The notes: a model not told the origin generated them from the sequence alone. Positions 7,005 to 18,200 are shown, counted from the stretch's first letter. The stretch: 36,997 nucleotides of DNA from Stutzerimonas degradans (GCF_024448505.1 NZ_JAMOHV010000020.1:1-36997); one strand, 5' to 3'. A program made the numbers and translations.

Positions 7005-8072
7005 ATGGCAGGGAAGCGTAAGCGCAGCAGCAAGTCTGGTGTATCTGGAGCGATGGTTCTGTGTGCCCTAGTGATTGGGGGGCTCGCTTCCGTTCCCAAG
7101 GGTGTTTGGGTTTTCTTGGGCGGAGCACTCATTGTCGGCATAGGCGGGTGGCTAGTAATAAAGGCCTTCAGCAAACCGTCAGTCATGTCTTCGGCAACAA
7201 CTATGCGGCCACCTCAAGGGGGAACTCGTTCAATTTCCTCGGACCTCGGCATAAGCACCGGCCTGACGTTTTCATTGGATGAGGTCTCGCCACTAAGTGA
7301 GCCCTCTGCTCCTGCGCAAGTCTCGGCGTCGCCCCGGCAGGTTTCGGCAAAGCGAGACGACTCTGGCTTTTTTACCGTAACTTTGGAGGCCACTGAGCGG
7401 CCTTCCCACCGAATTCCGAGCGCGCCGGCGAACCTGAATAGTGCCAACGTGCGGTGGCTCTCTGCTGGCGAAACCATCGAAGTGGCGGGCGAAAATATCA
7501 CTATTGGCCTGATCTACGTCGGGGAAGATAAAAACAGGCGCTATGGATCTTCGGAACCGTCACTGATCAACCCGAGACTGAAGGTCGCACGGGGCATCGT
7601 CGATATATCTGAGCGTCTGGGCAGCGTGATCCGCACGATCTTCCTGCTCAACTGGATCGGTAGCCGCGAGTTGCGCCAGGAAGTCACTGCGAACACCAAT
7701 AAAATCGAGTCCTACAACGGTTTCTCGAAGTGGCTTTCGTTCGGTGGCGACGTGATTGCTGAGAACGATCCGGACGAACAGCAAAAACGTCTGCGCTACA
7801 ACGACATGATGGCCTCATCGGTGATCCTGCAGAACACTGTGGATATGATGCGCATTCTGCAGAAATTGGCCCGAGAGGGTTGGCAATTCACCGACGAGGA
7901 CGTGTCCTTCCTCAGCCCCTACCAGACCAGCAACGTCAAGCGCTTCGGCGAATTCAACCTCAAGCTCAAACGGCCACCGGAGCCCTGGATCAAGGACTCG
8001 GTGTTTCAACAAGCTGCCGGCTCGCTGCGGGTGATCACACCTCGCCAGCTAGATACCGAGAAAACCACATGA
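7005..8072 (+). CDS. Chimeric ORF: TerB-N-type membrane protein fused to Tn3 transposase C-terminus
   Basis: Residues 1-197 look like the N-terminal part of a TerB-N (tellurite-resistance-associated) protein: a basic start, two membrane segments (about 15-55), a linker and 'VRWLSAGETIEVAGENITIG' with 'EPSLINPRLKVARG'. From about residue 198 (nt 7593) the sequence becomes the C-terminal domain of a Tn3-family transposase: 'RLGSVIRTIFLLNW', 'TANTNKIESYNGFSKWLSFG', 'VIAEN' and 'SSVILQNTVDMMRILQKL'. TerB-N proteins are normally far longer and Tn3 transposases are about 1000 residues, so both partners are truncated. The frame stays open across the joint. A working product is doubtful, though the fused protein could be made from its GGGAG ribosome binding site. 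Confidence 0.85.
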   Translation: MAGKRKRSSKSGVSGAMVLCALVIGGLASVPKGVWVFLGGALIVGIGGWLVIKAFSKPSVMSSATTMRPPQGGTRSISSDLGISTGLTFSLDEVSPLSEPSAPAQVSASPRQVSAKRDDSGFFTVTLEATERPSHRIPSAPANLNSANVRWLSAGETIEVAGENITIGLIYVGEDKNRRYGSSEPSLINPRLKVARGIVDISERLGSVIRTIFLLNWIGSRELRQEVTANTNKIESYNGFSKWLSFGGDVIAENDPDEQQKRLRYNDMMASSVILQNTVDMMRILQKLAREGWQFTDEDVSFLSPYQTSNVKRFGEFNLKLKRPPEPWIKDSVFQQAAGSLRVITPRQLDTEKTT

Positions 8073-8432
8073 TCAATGTTCCTCCCGCATCCTTTCGCGT
8101 TACACCGTACGGCGAAGTCGATGCAGTGGCGTTGGAAAACTTTGCGCGACGGCTTCGACACCTCTCAACTGCTCCGGCTGGTTGATCGATTGGACGCCTG
8201 CTCGCTAGAAATGGGCGGAACCACCGCCATTCGCGATGAGCTGCTGAGATTGCATGCGATGGTTCTGACGATAGTTGAGGGCATCGCTCTTACGGTGCCT
8301 GCCGAGAGTGCCTGTATCTGGGCAGAGGCCGAATCTCTACAGACGGATCTTGAGGCGCTGGTTTCCTGGGCTCGCACTGCTCAGCTCCTCATTGCGCCGC
8401 TTATCAGTCTTGCACCAAACCGCGAGGCATGA
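7593..8432 (+). mobile_element. Remnant of a Tn3-family (Tn4652-like) transposon
   Basis: This is the terminal 158 codons of a tnpA gene followed by a tnpC-like gene with ATGA overlap, the order known from Tn4651/Tn4652. The 5' bulk of tnpA is deleted. I could not find a terminal inverted repeat starting with GGGG in the 240 bases to the right, so the outer end may also be lost. Confidence 0.75.
8069..8432 (+). pseudogene. tnpC: Frameshifted tnpC-like gene
   Basis: An ATG at 8069 overlaps the tnpA stop (ATGA). The frame reads 'MINVPPASFRVTPYGEVDAV' and 'ALENFARRL', then hits a stop after 38 codons. One frame over, a continuous sequence begins at about 8150 with 'DTSQLLRLVDRLDACSLEMG' and runs to 8432. 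Joined, they give about 121 residues, close to TnpC of Tn4652 as I recall it, a post-transcriptional regulator of transposase. The identity is inferred mostly from position and length. Confidence 0.6.
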
Positions 8433-8669
8433 GCACTCTAGCCGATTTCGCCCAGATTCAACTGTTTCTGACCATGGCTGGAGTCGCCCGCAAGTAGATC
8501 AACTCACCAGTCAGTTCTACGAGTGTCTGAGTGATCACAGCCGCCGCGGCCAGCGCGCGAATGGACTCTAGGAGCGCCAACCCCAGGGGAAGCACTGCAA
8601 GCGAGTTGCGAGTGTCTGAACTGAAGGCCGATAGATTGAGGTGGCGTCAATGTGTGCTAGTGCTGCTTT

Positions 8670-9296
8670 CTAGCGAGAGCGCCCATGACCCAAAATGTAG
8701 TCTGCAAATTCGCTCAGGCTAACGAATCGCTCAGGACTACTGATGGCATCGCGTTGTAGGTGGAATCCATGTATTCCAAGCCTATCGGGACCGAGCACAT
8801 CGGCCTCCAATGTATCGCCAATCATAGCAATGGAAGACGCTTTGCAATCCAACCGCTTTACCAGATGATCGTAGATCGCCGGCTCCGGTTTGATCGCGCC
8901 CACCTCGAAGCTCCAGGCATAGGCGTCAAACTCAGGCAGTAGCAACATGGCTGGTATGGCATAGGGGGTAGCCAAGTTGGAGCATAGCGCCACTTTTAGC
9001 CCCGCTCTCTTAAGGCTTTCCAGTGCCCGCAGAGCGTCATCATAGGGACGCACGCTTGCCAGTTCCGCGTAGAGATCAAGCTCCAGAGTAGCAAGCTCAA
9101 CGTTACCTAGTTGTGTACCAAACAGATTGGCGGCGCCGGCCAGCCCCACGTTTTGTGTCATCAATGTCCTGGCATCATCGGCCCTAGGTTGACGACCTTG
9201 GCTGCGTGCCTGTTTTAAGAGGTTGCGAAATGGCCGCCGCCGTTCACCGATTTGCAGGAGCGTGCCATAGACATCAAAAATTACGGCTTCTATCAA
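8670..9296 (-). CDS. HAD-superfamily (HAD-IA) hydrolase, second copy
   Basis: A haloacid-dehalogenase-type phosphatase with motif I 'VIFDVYGTL', motif II Ser in 'VALCSNLATPY', motif III Lys in 'GAIKPEPAIYDHL' and motif IV 'MIGDTLEADVLGP'. The start is uncertain. I chose the TTG at 9296, which puts motif I near the N terminus as in the paralogue at 3021 and has an AGG about 9 bases upstream; an ATG at 9377 would give 235 residues with a non-conserved 27-residue extension and no clear ribosome binding site. The substrate is unknown. Confidence 0.82.
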   Translation of the reverse strand: MIEAVIFDVYGTLLQIGERRRPFRNLLKQARSQGRQPRADDARTLMTQNVGLAGAANLFGTQLGNVELATLELDLYAELASVRPYDDALRALESLKRAGLKVALCSNLATPYAIPAMLLLPEFDAYAWSFEVGAIKPEPAIYDHLVKRLDCKASSIAMIGDTLEADVLGPDRLGIHGFHLQRDAISSPERFVSLSEFADYILGHGRSR

Positions 9297-9462
9297 AACA
9301 GAGTACCTGCGCTTAGGCTTTTGCACGGTTCGGTATTCATCAAAATGAAGCGGCCGAGCATCGAACAATGGAGGCATAGGCTAGGCCAGCAGGCGGTATC
9401 TGCGCGAGCTACTTTTTCAGCAGCTCGCTTCAACATACATACGACCTGACATACCAGAGAAC

Positions 9463-9478
9463 CTGACAGAAATGTAAT
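9463..9478 (-). promoter_or_regulatory. CopR box upstream of the Cu ATPase
   Basis: The minus strand reads ATTACATTTCTGTCAG; the plus strand gives TGACA-N5-GTAAT, the form I recall for CopR sites in P. aeruginosa. It lies 127 bp before the ATPase start. Confidence 0.7.
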
Positions 9479-9605
9479 GGTTACTTCAGCCTTTGGTCAG
9501 GACGCTTTGCATATATTGGCTGTCAGACGCTGCAAGCATTGAAAAACCGCAAATGTCCCTGCAATAGGCCAAGTTCGTCGCTAACCAATCCATAAGGTGC
9601 CCCGT

Positions 9606-11969
9606 ATGTCCTCTCAGCAGTGCCATCACCAGCCCGACCAAACGAAAGGTACTGCAGCACTCACAGACCCCGTCTGCGGGATGAAGGTGGAAGAGGATAG
9701 CGAGCATCAAGAGCATTATCAGGGAAGCACTTACCGCTTCTGCAGCCAGGGTTGCCAGACCAAGTTTCGTTCCGACCCTGCTCGATATCTCGCTGCACCG
9801 CAGGCTCATGGGACCTCCTCTCGGGCATCTACCCCACCCGCACAGAAACCACCCGCCGGTGATGCAACGACAGAGTACACCTGCCCGATGCACCCTGAGA
9901 TCCGCCAAATGGGTCCAGGTGATTGCCCTATCTGCGGGATGTCATTGGAACCTCTGATCCCTGAACTCGACGAGGAGGAGAATCCCGAACTCAAGGACTT
10001 CTCGAAGCGATTCTGGTGGTCTCTGCCCCTGACCGTAGCAGTAACCCTGTTGGCAATGGCGGGACATGCGATACCGCTGTTTCACGGCGCTAGCCAGAAC
10101 TGGGTTGAACTAGCCCTTACGACCCCGGTTGTCTTGTGGGCAGGTTGGCCATTTTTCGTGCGCGGTTTCGCATCAGTTAAGCATCGCAGCCCAAACATGT
10201 GGACGTTGATCGGGCTTGGCACAGGGGCTGCGTATATTTACAGCATCGTAGCAACCGTCTTACCGAGCATATTTCCAGAGTCATTCACTGTGGGCGGCCG
10301 GATAGGCGTTTACTACGAAGCCGCAGCGGTCATCATTTCACTGACGCTTTTAGGTCAGCTGCTCGAACTGAAGGCCCGCTCTCAGACATCTTCCGCAATC
10401 AAGTCCCTGCTTGGCTTATCACCCAAAACAGCTCGCCGTATCGCCAAGGATGGTTCCGAGGAGGACATCCCGCTCACACATGTTCACGAGGGCGACCATC
10501 TGCGCGTTCGTCCTGGTGAAAAGGTACCCGTTGATGGAGAGGTGTTAGAGGGCGAGAGCGCCGTCGACGAATCCATGCTAACGGGCGAGCCGGTTCCGGT
10601 GACGAAGCGGACAGGCGATTCGCTTATCGGCGCGACGATGAACACGAGCGGCTCGCTTGTCATGCGAGCCACCAGGGTTGGCTCCGGGACTATGCTTTCA
10701 CAAATCGTCCAGATGGTTGCGAATGCGCAACGCTCCAAAGCACCCATGCAGCGAATGGCGGACACGGTTGCGGGTTATTTCGTGCTGACGGTCATTGGTA
10801 TCGCCTTGCTGACATTCTTTGCATGGGGCCTGTTTGGACCCGAGCAGGGCTGGGTATTCGGCCTGATCAATGCAGTTGCGGTTCTGATCATTGCTTGCCC
10901 TTGCGCACTTGGCCTTGCAACGCCTATGTCGATCATGGTTGCCACAGGCAAAGCGGCTGGAAGCGGAGTGCTTTTCAGAGACGCAGGCGCCATCGAGAAC
11001 GTCCGTAAGGTAGACACGCTGATTGTCGATAAAACAGGAACCTTGACCGAGGGCCGACCTGTCTTCGATCGGGCCATAGGCGTCACGCCGTTTGACTCGC
11101 AGGAAGTCATCCGTTTGTCTGCCAGCTTGGATCAAGGTAGTGAGCATCCCCTAGCCCACGCGATCGTAGACCATGCCAGAAGCGAAGGTATCCAGCTGGC
11201 GAAGCCAGAGACCTTCGAGTCAGGGTCAGGTATCGGAGTCCGTGGTCTGGTGGAAGGCAAGCAGCTACAACTAGGCAACACCGCGCTTATGGAAGATGCG
11301 GGTGTGAGCGTCGAGCCGTTGAGAGATCAGGCAGAAAAAATGCGCGAGAGCGGTACCAGCATTGTGTACCTGGCTGTTGATGGGGCACTTGCCGGCTTGC
11401 TGGCCGTATCGGACCCAATCAAACCGACTTCCAAGGAAGCTGTAGCGCGGCTCCAAGCGGAGGGCGTGCAAGTCATCATGGCCACCGGCGACGGGCTTAC
11501 CACTGCCCGCGCGGTGGCTCGTGAGCTATCGATCGATGAGGTGCATGGCGAAGTGAAGCCGCAGGACAAGGAGGCGCTGGTGGTTAAGCTACAAGCCCTA
11601 GGTAAAGTAGTCGCCATGGCAGGCGACGGAATAAATGATGCGCCGGCGCTCGCCAGGGCTGATGTCGGCATAGCGATGGGCACGGGCACTGACGTCGCCA
11701 TGAACAGCGCCCAAGTTACGCTCGTTAAAGGTGACCTGATGGGGATACTGCGCGCGCGCACGCTTTCGGTGGCGACGGTTCGCAATATGCGTCAGAACCT
11801 TCTGTTTGCCTTTATGTACAACGGGTTGAGCATCCCGATTGCCGCAGGTCTGCTCTATCCGTTCTTCGGACTGTTGCTGTCTCCGATGATTGCTGCCCTA
11901 GCCATGAGCCTCAGCTCAGCATCGGTTGTGTTCAACGCACTCCGGCTCCGTCAAACGCGTGTAGTTTGA
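9606..11969 (+). CDS. Copper-translocating P1B-type ATPase
   Basis: A 787-residue inner-membrane pump that exports Cu(I), or possibly Ag(I), from the cytoplasm. The N terminus has a YHS-type metal domain ('[13 protein letters not shown]', '[19 protein letters not shown]') and a heavy-metal-binding motif ('[20 protein letters not shown]') instead of GMxCxxC domains. Then come the membrane helices, the actuator motif '[13 protein letters not shown]', the Cu(I) channel CPC (Cys431-Pro-Cys433), the phosphorylated Asp475 in DKTGTLT, an HP pair in '[11 protein letters not shown]', and '[12 protein letters not shown]'. The ATG at 9606 was chosen for its AAGG at 9594-9597; a GTG at 9597 overlaps that site. 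A CopR box is upstream. The cus operon follows after a hairpin. Such pumps are named copA, copF or silP in different species. Confidence 0.96.
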   Translation: MSSQQCHHQPDQTKGTAALTDPVCGMKVEEDSEHQEHYQGSTYRFCSQGCQTKFRSDPARYLAAPQAHGTSSRASTPPAQKPPAGDATTEYTCPMHPEIRQMGPGDCPICGMSLEPLIPELDEEENPELKDFSKRFWWSLPLTVAVTLLAMAGHAIPLFHGASQNWVELALTTPVVLWAGWPFFVRGFASVKHRSPNMWTLIGLGTGAAYIYSIVATVLPSIFPESFTVGGRIGVYYEAAAVIISLTLLGQLLELKARSQTSSAIKSLLGLSPKTARRIAKDGSEEDIPLTHVHEGDHLRVRPGEKVPVDGEVLEGESAVDESMLTGEPVPVTKRTGDSLIGATMNTSGSLVMRATRVGSGTMLSQIVQMVANAQRSKAPMQRMADTVAGYFVLTVIGIALLTFFAWGLFGPEQGWVFGLINAVAVLIIACPCALGLATPMSIMVATGKAAGSGVLFRDAGAIENVRKVDTLIVDKTGTLTEGRPVFDRAIGVTPFDSQEVIRLSASLDQGSEHPLAHAIVDHARSEGIQLAKPETFESGSGIGVRGLVEGKQLQLGNTALMEDAGVSVEPLRDQAEKMRESGTSIVYLAVDGALAGLLAVSDPIKPTSKEAVARLQAEGVQVIMATGDGLTTARAVARELSIDEVHGEVKPQDKEALVVKLQALGKVVAMAGDGINDAPALARADVGIAMGTGTDVAMNSAQVTLVKGDLMGILRARTLSVATVRNMRQNLLFAFMYNGLSIPIAAGLLYPFFGLLLSPMIAALAMSLSSASVVFNALRLRQTRVV

Positions 11970-11982
11970 AGCCTGTCGGCTT

Positions 11983-12011
11983 AGGCTTCGGTTGCGAAGC
12001 GACCGAAGCCT
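11983..12011. terminator. Hairpin between the ATPase and the cus operon
   Basis: A 13-bp stem (AGGCTTCGGTTGC / GCGACCGAAGCCT, one G-T pair) closes a GAA loop. No T tract follows, so it may be a weak terminator, an mRNA-stabilising hairpin or a partial attenuator that lowers read-through into cus. Confidence 0.6.
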
Positions 12012-12047
12012 CATTGATTGCTCATGAATTGCCCGTAAGCTGGAAAT

Positions 12048-12425
12048 ATGAAGTCCTACATGCGCTCCTTCCTTGTCCTGCTGCTAGTGCTCGCGCTTCC
12101 GATCAACGGGATGGCGCAATTGCTCATGCCGGTTGGGTCGTCAGCGCATCACGTAATGCCTGATAGGGTAGGCATAGAGGCTATGGCAGCCAGCCACGCG
12201 TCGATGGCTGGCGTCAGCGGCGCTGAGCCCGAGTGCTGTGAAGCGAATGAGCATGGAACGGCGACCGTCTGCAAGACGGGCCAAGAATGCAAAACTGCAA
12301 GTATCCTTCAGCTTGTCTCAATAAAAGCCCAGCTGATGCCTGCTGCTAAACCCGTGACCACTCCCTATAACGGCCTGATCCCCTCTAGCCTTTTAGACGC
12401 CGTCTGGCATCCACCCCGCGTCTAA
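12048..12425 (+). CDS. Small exported protein at the head of the cus operon
   Basis: A 125-residue protein with an N-terminal signal sequence ('FLVLLLVLALPINGMAQ') and then a His/Met/Cys-bearing region ('SSAHHVMPDRVGIEAMAAS', 'CCEANEHG', 'CKTGQEC'). Small proteins of this kind often precede cus/czc outer-membrane genes and are thought to be periplasmic metal-binding helpers, but I do not recognise a defined family. It lies 92 bases before the TolC-like gene. No CopR box is seen directly upstream, so it may be read through from the ATPase promoter. Confidence 0.75.
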   Translation: MKSYMRSFLVLLLVLALPINGMAQLLMPVGSSAHHVMPDRVGIEAMAASHASMAGVSGAEPECCEANEHGTATVCKTGQECKTASILQLVSIKAQLMPAAKPVTTPYNGLIPSSLLDAVWHPPRV

Positions 12426-12517
12426 TTCCGATCAATTTATAGGAACCGCCCGAGTGAGCATTCGGGCCGGCTACCGCGCGCCTTTGGCTCGCATGAAAGA
12501 TCAGGAATCCTTCGCAA

Positions 12518-13771
12518 ATGAAACCCCGTATTTATTGGGCGCCGCCGTACGTGGCCGCCTTGATCATGGGCGCGCTCTCGTTTCCAGGGTTAGCGTCCGC
12601 TTTGACCTTAGAACAAGCTCTGAGCGTGGCCGAGCAAGACGCGCCTTCGCTGCATGCGCAAGCCGCCAACCTGGTGGCCGCACGCAGCGCTGCAATCCCT
12701 GCCGGCGAGCTTCCTGACCCTAAACTTAAGCTTGGACTGCAAAGCGTGCCCATCGAAGGTGACGCTCGCTGGCAGTTGGAGCAAGAGGCCATGACCATGC
12801 AAATGGTTGGGGTCATGCAAGATGTGCCAAACCGAGCGAAAAGGCGCGCTCGTGTCGAGGCCGCGCAGGCTAGTGTTGCGCTCGCAAACGCCCAGCAAAC
12901 GGTTGAACGTCTCGGTGTGCGCCAAGCAACCGCCGAGGCATGGATCGCTAGCTTCGCGGTCGAGCAGAAGCTAAGCCTTTTCAAGCAGCTTTACAGCGAG
13001 AATCAGCTCCTTTCGCGGGCTGTTCAGGCCCGCATTGCTGGCGGCAGCGGACAAACCGCAGACAGCGTACTTCCGAGGCAAGAGGCAGCATTGCTGGCTG
13101 AACAAGAGGATGAGCTGCTGCGTAACCAGGCTGTTGCGCGGGCCGGCCTCCGGCGCTGGATAGGCGAGCTAGCAGGCCAGCCGCTTACAGGTGACTGGCC
13201 GCAATGGCTTGCCGCCGTTGATAACTATCAGCACAACCTGAACCGGCACCCGGCGTTACTCGCCTTCGACCCGATGACTCGTGAAGCGGAGGCAAAGGTT
13301 CACCAGGCCATCGCAGAGAAAACACCGGATTGGAGTTGGGGGGTCGACTACCTGCGACGTGGCCGTGAGTACGGCGACATGGTGAACCTCAGCGTCAGCT
13401 TCGACCTGCCGCTGTTTACCAGCTCTCGGCAGGATCCGAAGATCGCGGCCGAACGAGCTCGCCTTGCCCAGATCGAGGCTCAGCGCCAAGCGACCTTGCG
13501 CCTGTACAACCAAGAGCTGAGTACTGACCTCGCTGAGTATCAGCGTCTGGACCGCGCACTCATCCGCCTCGACAAAACCTTACTACCCCTCGCTGAAGAG
13601 AAGGTCCGCCTTGCCATGGCCGATTACCGCTCCGGAAGCGGTGAGCTGACCGCTGTGATCGAAGCGCGACGACAGCTTGTGGAGACCCGGCTACGGCGTA
13701 TTGACGTCGCCCGCGATCGATCGTTGAGCAATGCCCGCCTGCATTTCGCCTTTGGAGATACCCGACCATGA
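12518..13771 (+). CDS. cusC: Outer-membrane efflux protein (TolC family), CusC-like
   Basis: A 417-residue outer-membrane channel subunit of a heavy-metal tripartite pump. A signal peptide ends near 'FPGLASA' (about residue 28), followed by the repeated coiled-coil helices typical of TolC proteins ('LTLEQALSVAEQDAPSLHAQ' and, near the end, 'VRLAMADYRSGSGELTAVIE'). An N-terminal lipidation Cys is not visible. The stop overlaps the start of the adaptor gene (ATGA at 13768-13771), so synthesis of the subunits is probably coupled. Confidence 0.92.
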   Translation: MKPRIYWAPPYVAALIMGALSFPGLASALTLEQALSVAEQDAPSLHAQAANLVAARSAAIPAGELPDPKLKLGLQSVPIEGDARWQLEQEAMTMQMVGVMQDVPNRAKRRARVEAAQASVALANAQQTVERLGVRQATAEAWIASFAVEQKLSLFKQLYSENQLLSRAVQARIAGGSGQTADSVLPRQEAALLAEQEDELLRNQAVARAGLRRWIGELAGQPLTGDWPQWLAAVDNYQHNLNRHPALLAFDPMTREAEAKVHQAIAEKTPDWSWGVDYLRRGREYGDMVNLSVSFDLPLFTSSRQDPKIAAERARLAQIEAQRQATLRLYNQELSTDLAEYQRLDRALIRLDKTLLPLAEEKVRLAMADYRSGSGELTAVIEARRQLVETRLRRIDVARDRSLSNARLHFAFGDTRP

Positions 13772-15219
13772 CATTCCAACACAAGCGGCTGGTACTCGCC
13801 TTCAGTCTGCCTCTGATGATTAGCGCTGCAGCGCTAATCGGTCTGCCTACCGCAGCCTTCGGACAATCGCCTGCAGAAGAAGACAAGGAAGTGCTCTATT
13901 GGTATGACCCTATGGTCCCCCAGCAAAAGTTCGATAAGCCGGGCAAGTCGCCATTCATGGATATGGAATTGATTCCACGCTATGCAGATGAGGGAAGCGA
14001 CGGGGCATCGATCAGTATCGACCCGAGCGTGACGCAGAATCTCGGCGTGCGCTTGGCAACCGTAACGCGTGAATCGATCAGCCAGTCGCTCGAAGCGACA
14101 GGCGCGTTGATGTTTGACGAGCGAGACGTGGCGGTTGTGCAGGCGCGTGCCGGTGGCTTTGTCGAGCGCGTTTACGACCGAGCACCGGAGGATGTCATCG
14201 AAAAAGGCGCGCCGTTAGCCGATCTTTTGGTTCCCGAATGGGCTGCCGCACAGGAAGAGTACCTGGCGCTCAAAGGGGTCGGCCAACCCCAGCTGCTCGC
14301 AGCGGCTCGCCAGCGGTTGCGCCTTGCTGGCATGCCGCCAGAAGTCATAGTGCAGCTAGAACGAACTGGTAAAGCGCGCCCTGTTTGGACAGTGAGGAGT
14401 CCAATAGGCGGCGTGCTGAACAGCCTCGACGTTCGCGAGGGCATGACCGTATCCACTGGTGCGTCTCTGGCACGTGTTAATGGGCTGGAAAAGGTATGGT
14501 TAGAGGTTGCGGTGCCTGAGGCGCAGGTTGCAAATGTGGCGCCTGGGCAGCTGGTCAACGCGCGCCTCCCGGCCTTTGCAGGTGAAGTTCTGGAAGGGAC
14601 GATCCAGGCCGTACTACCACAAGCCAACTTGGATAGCCGTACTGTGCGCGTCCGGGTTGAACTGCCTAATCCGCAACAACGGCTTCGTCCCGGCATGACG
14701 GCCGAGGTGACGTTGAGTCGCAACGTCGAAGATGTCTTGGTCATCCCGTCCGAGGCGGTCATTCGCACCGGTCGGCGCGCATTGGTGATGCTGGCCGAGG
14801 ATCAAGGCCGTTACCGCCCGATTGAGGTTCGCACAGGCCGGGAATTCGATGACCAGACAGAGGTGCTTGAAGGGCTGGAAGCCGGTCAGAAGGTCGTGGC
14901 GTCCGGTCAGTTTCTCCTGGATTCAGAGGCGAGCCTACGCGGGCTGACCGCTCAGGGTTTGGAGGAGCCTGCAACTTCTACAGAACCTGCGCTGCACGAG
15001 GCTGAAGGTACGATAGTCAGCCTGGAAGATGGCATGGTTGGCCTGTCGCATGGGCCGTTCAAGACGCTGAACATGCCTGGGATGACCATGTCCTTTCCGG
15101 TTGCGGATCAATCCCTGCTGTCAGGCTTGCAAGTCGACGACCGCGTCCGTGTGGGCGTGCGTGAAAGCGACGAAGGCCTGGTCATCGAGCGCATCGAGAA
15201 GCTCGGGGGCCAGAAATGA
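13768..15219 (+). CDS. cusB: RND periplasmic adaptor CusB with HMBD and CusF-like tail
   Basis: A 483-residue membrane-fusion protein linking CusA to CusC. After a signal peptide (about residues 1-32) comes a heavy-metal-binding segment at 41-74 ('[12 protein letters not shown]', 'MDMELIPRY'). The adaptor core follows with lipoyl/barrel-type stretches ('[20 protein letters not shown]', '[20 protein letters not shown]'). The last 74 residues form a CusF-like copper-binding OB fold with '[18 protein letters not shown]', where Met residues and an upstream His can bind Cu(I). So this adaptor carries its own chaperone domain, although a separate cusF also exists. Its stop overlaps the cusA start (ATGA). 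Confidence 0.94.
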   Translation: MTFQHKRLVLAFSLPLMISAAALIGLPTAAFGQSPAEEDKEVLYWYDPMVPQQKFDKPGKSPFMDMELIPRYADEGSDGASISIDPSVTQNLGVRLATVTRESISQSLEATGALMFDERDVAVVQARAGGFVERVYDRAPEDVIEKGAPLADLLVPEWAAAQEEYLALKGVGQPQLLAAARQRLRLAGMPPEVIVQLERTGKARPVWTVRSPIGGVLNSLDVREGMTVSTGASLARVNGLEKVWLEVAVPEAQVANVAPGQLVNARLPAFAGEVLEGTIQAVLPQANLDSRTVRVRVELPNPQQRLRPGMTAEVTLSRNVEDVLVIPSEAVIRTGRRALVMLAEDQGRYRPIEVRTGREFDDQTEVLEGLEAGQKVVASGQFLLDSEASLRGLTAQGLEEPATSTEPALHEAEGTIVSLEDGMVGLSHGPFKTLNMPGMTMSFPVADQSLLSGLQVDDRVRVGVRESDEGLVIERIEKLGGQK

Positions 15220-18200
15220 TTGCAGCCATAATCCGATGGTCAGTAGCCAACCGCTTTCTGATCCTGCTGGCCACTTTGTTCGCGGTGGCCTGGGGTATCT
15301 GGTCGGTCAAGAACACTGCTGTCGATGCGTTGCCAGACCTTTCCGACGTTCAGGTCATCATTCGCACGCCATACCCCGGGCAGGCGCCCCGGATCGTTGA
15401 GAATCAGGTCACCTACCCACTGACGACGACCATGCTGTCTGTCCCCGGCGCAAAGACGGTCCGCGGCTACTCCTTCTTCGGGGATAGCTACGTGTACGTC
15501 CTGTTTGAGGACGGCACCGACCTCTATTGGGCCCGTTCTCGGGTGCTGGAGTACCTGAGTCAGGTGCAGAGTCGGCTTCCCGCCGCCGCCAAACCCGCTT
15601 TGGGCCCTGACGCCACAGGTGTCGGCTGGATCTACCAATATGCTTTGGTAGACCGAACGGGCAAACATGACCTCTCGCAGCTGCGCTCTTTGCAAGATTG
15701 GTTCCTGCGCTATGAGCTCAAGACACTGCCCAACGTGGCGGAAGTCGCGCCCATAGGCGGGATGGTCAAGCAGTATCAGGTCGTACTGGATCCCGTGCGC
15801 ATGGCAAGCAGGGGCGTGACGCAGCAGCAGATTGCAAAGGCGATCGATGAAGCCAACCGTGAAACCGGCGGGAGTGTTCTGGAACTCGCAGAAACCGAGT
15901 TCATGGTCCGTGCGACCGGGTATCTCAAGACACTCAAAGACTTTCGAGCCATTCCTTTGCGTCTCGACGGCGGCGTGCCTGTGACGCTAGGGGACGTTGC
16001 GCATATCCAGCTCGGCCCGGAAATGCGCCGGGGCATCAGCGAGCTTGACGGTGAAGGTGAGGTAGTCGGCGGCGTGGTGATCCTGCGGAGCGGCAAGAAC
16101 GCTCGGGAAACCATCGCTGCCGTTCAGACCAAACTGGATGAGCTGAAAGCGAGCCTGCCCCAAGGCGTCGAAATCGTCACGACGTACGACCGTAGCAAGC
16201 TGATCGACAGTGCCGTTGAAAACCTCACGCACAAGCTCATCGAGGAGTTCATTGTCGTTGCGTTGGTTTGCGCGATTTTTCTGTGGCATCTGCGCTCGTC
16301 GTTGGTCGCCATCGTGTCGTTGCCGATCGGCATCCTGATTGCTTTTGTGATCATGCAGCGGCAAGGCATCAACGCCAACATCATGTCGTTGGGTGGCATC
16401 GCGATCGCCATCGGAGCGATGGTCGATGCAGCAATCGTCATGATCGAAAACGCCCACAAGCACATTGAGGCCTGGCACAAGCGGCATCCTGACTCCACCT
16501 TGAAGGGCCAGGAGCACTGGAAGGTCATTACTGACGCGGCTGTTGAAGTGGGGCCGGCACTGTTCTTCAGCCTGCTGATCATCACGCTGTCGTTCATACC
16601 AGTGTTCACCCTGGAGGCGCAGGAAGGCCGGCTGTTCGGTCCACTGGCGTTCACCAAAACCTATGCAATGGCAGCCGCCGCGGGCCTGTCTGTCACGCTG
16701 GTTCCGGTGCTCATGGGGTATTGGATCAGGGGCAAAATCCCTGACGAACACCGTAATCCACTCAACCGTGGCCTCATCTGGATCTACAAGCCGGCCCTGG
16801 ACGCGGTACTGCGCTGGCCCAAGATGACTCTGCTGGTGGCTGTTCTGGTCTTCCTGACAGGCTTGTGGCCGGCCTCTCGCCTTGGTGGGGAGTTCTTGCC
16901 CCCGCTGGATGAAGGTGACCTCCTTTATATGCCCACTGCGCTTCCAGGCCTCTCCGCTCAGAAGGCTTCTGAGCTACTGCAGCAGACGGACCGGCTCATA
17001 AAAACGGTTCCAGAAGTTGCACACGTGTTCGGTAAGGCTGGTCGAGCCGACACCGCTACAGATCCCGCCCCGCTGGAAATGTTCGAGACGACCATTCAGT
17101 TCAAGCCGAAGGATCAATGGCGCCTTGGGATGACGCCTGACAAGCTGGTTGAGGAGTTGGATCGCACCGTACAGGTACCTGGATTAGCCAATCTGTGGAT
17201 CCCGCCGATTCGAAACCGTATCGATATGCTGGCGACGGGTATCAAGAGCCCGATCGGGGTGAAAGTGTATGGCACTGACTTGGCACAGATCGACAAAGCC
17301 ACCCAGGCAGTGGAAAAAATCGCCAAAACGGTGCCTGGGGTCAGTTCGGCGCTTGCTGAGAGACTGACCGGCGGCAGGTATATCGATGTGGATATCGATC
17401 GTGTCGCCGCCGCACGCTACGGCCTGAATATCGCGGACGTGCAATCGATCGTGGCCGGTGCCATCGGTGGTCAAACCATTGGTGAAACCGTGGAAGGGCT
17501 CGCCAGGTATCCGATCAACCTCCGCTATGGCCGCGAGTGGCGCGACTCGATATCCGATCTGCGCAACCTACCGATCTACACGCCGCAAGGCAGCCAGATC
17601 ACGTTGGGGACCGTGGCCAAAGTACAGGTGACAGACGGACCGCCCATGCTTAAAAGCGAAAACGCAAGGCTGTCGGGCTGGGTTTACGTCGATGTTCGTG
17701 GCCGCGATATGGCGGCTGTGGTGGGCGATCTGAGGGAAAAGATCAGCAAAGGGGTCCAGCTCGAATCCGGCATGAGCATCAGCTATTCCGGCCAATTCGA
17801 ATTCATGGAGCGAGCTAACGCGAAGCTGAAGCTCGTCGTGCCGGCTACCTTGCTCATCATTTTTGTCTTGCTCTACCTCACGTTTGGGCGCTTTGGGGAG
17901 GCGTTGCTGATCATGGCCACGCTGCCATTCGCCCTAACCGGTGGCGTCTGGTTCCTCTATTTGCTCGGGTACAACCTATCGGTAGCGACAGGAATCGGTT
18001 TCATCGCACTGGCAGGCGTTTCTGCTGAGTTCGGCGTCATTATGCTGCTGTATTTGAAGAACGCATGGACAGATCGGGTTAACGCTGGAGCCCATGGCGA
18101 AGGCGTACTGCTCGACGCAATCCGCGAAGGCGCTGTGCAGCGGGTGCGCCCCAAGGCCATGACCGTAGCAGTGATTATCGCCGGTCTGCTGCCCATCCTC

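Noticed and set aside
8433..8669. Terminal inverted repeat of the Tn3 remnant
   Set aside because: No GGGG-starting 38- to 46-base end was found by eye; only short ordinary repeats are present.
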